Position numbers and translations under genes: made by a program. From an uncultured Verrucomicrobiota bacterium (GTDB lineage: Bacteria; Verrucomicrobiota; Verrucomicrobiia; Opitutales; Opitutaceae), in assembly GCA_903904685.1 (NCBI GenBank), contig CAIVDS010000045.1, positions 22,410 to 86,409 of the forward strand: a stretch of 64,000 bases of DNA, in the 5' to 3' direction. A model generated the notes under the pieces. The model was not told the DNA's origin. It saw only the letters and a program-made list of their open reading frames with translations, and made no database searches. Positions 63,864-64,000 of this stretch are shown here, piece after piece; positions within the stretch are counted from its first letter, which is position 1, and every line of letters starts with the position of its first letter.

Positions 63864-64000
63864 GAGCCTGTCAGGCACTTTTTGGGTGAAGCATCTTTAA
63901 GGCTGTAGCCCTGGAGGAAGATGGGATGGAGGCTTGGGAGGGCGAAAACACGAGTGGGATACATCGGCGAGGTGAGCGACGAGGAATGGGCGTTCTGCCA
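63864..64000 (+). mobile_element. partial IS5-like insertion sequence / transposase 5' end (truncated by window edge)
   Basis: RBS-like ggaggaag then ATG at 63921: MGWRLGRAKTRVGYIGEVSDEEWAFC..; the SDEEWAF motif is typical of IS5/IS4-group transposase N-termini; candidate terminal repeat begins GAGCCTGTCAGGCAC at 63864. Confidence 0.55.

Noticed and set aside
1-64000. CRISPR arrays, tRNA or rRNA genes
   Set aside because: Reading the sequence I saw no regularly spaced direct repeats, no convincing tRNA cloverleaf and no rRNA-like segments; tRNAscan-SE and a CRISPR finder would be needed to exclude them formally.

Overview
This is a high-GC bacterial chromosomal window, probably Verrucomicrobiota/Opitutae-like (inferred from the gene families; not testable here). 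Main blocks, left to right: (1) a partial TrmH/SpoU RNA methyltransferase, a LapA-like protein and a lineage-specific membrane protein. (2) A ~26 kb minus-strand operon (29609 down to 3781) encoding DUF58, two VWA/BatA-like membrane proteins, a DUF4175-like protein, DUF4159, a ~2747-aa secreted multidomain protein with PQQ-like propellers, a 1652-aa NPCBM protein, a CBM9/HEAT protein, an EF-hand protein and, last, a MoxR AAA+ ATPase. Most junctions are ATGA, TGATG or 1-nt junctions, and a strong hairpin terminator follows MoxR. (3) A carbohydrate locus with an MHS-type MFS transporter, AraC regulator, DUF2961/GH172, GH38, PocR-AraC regulator and FAD oxidoreductase. (4) FkbM and GT61 genes, and a housekeeping run (PPi-type PFK, NT5C-like, purB, holA). 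(5) A minus-strand lipid operon (COG3146-like acyltransferase, ACP-FabZ fusion, KAS, SDR, SPT/AONS-family enzyme, GT39/PMT) that resembles a sphingolipid/ceramide-type pathway. (6) Divergent from it, an arn (L-Ara4N) operon with a split ArnA. The shared intergenic region carries a dense array of GATC-centred inverted repeats. (7) A pseudopilin-like gene, a Gfo/Idh/MocA-aldo/keto reductase fusion and the start of an IS5-like transposase at the right edge. The two strongest candidates for something undescribed are the giant MoxR/VWA operon and the lipid/arn divergon with its GATC palindrome array.
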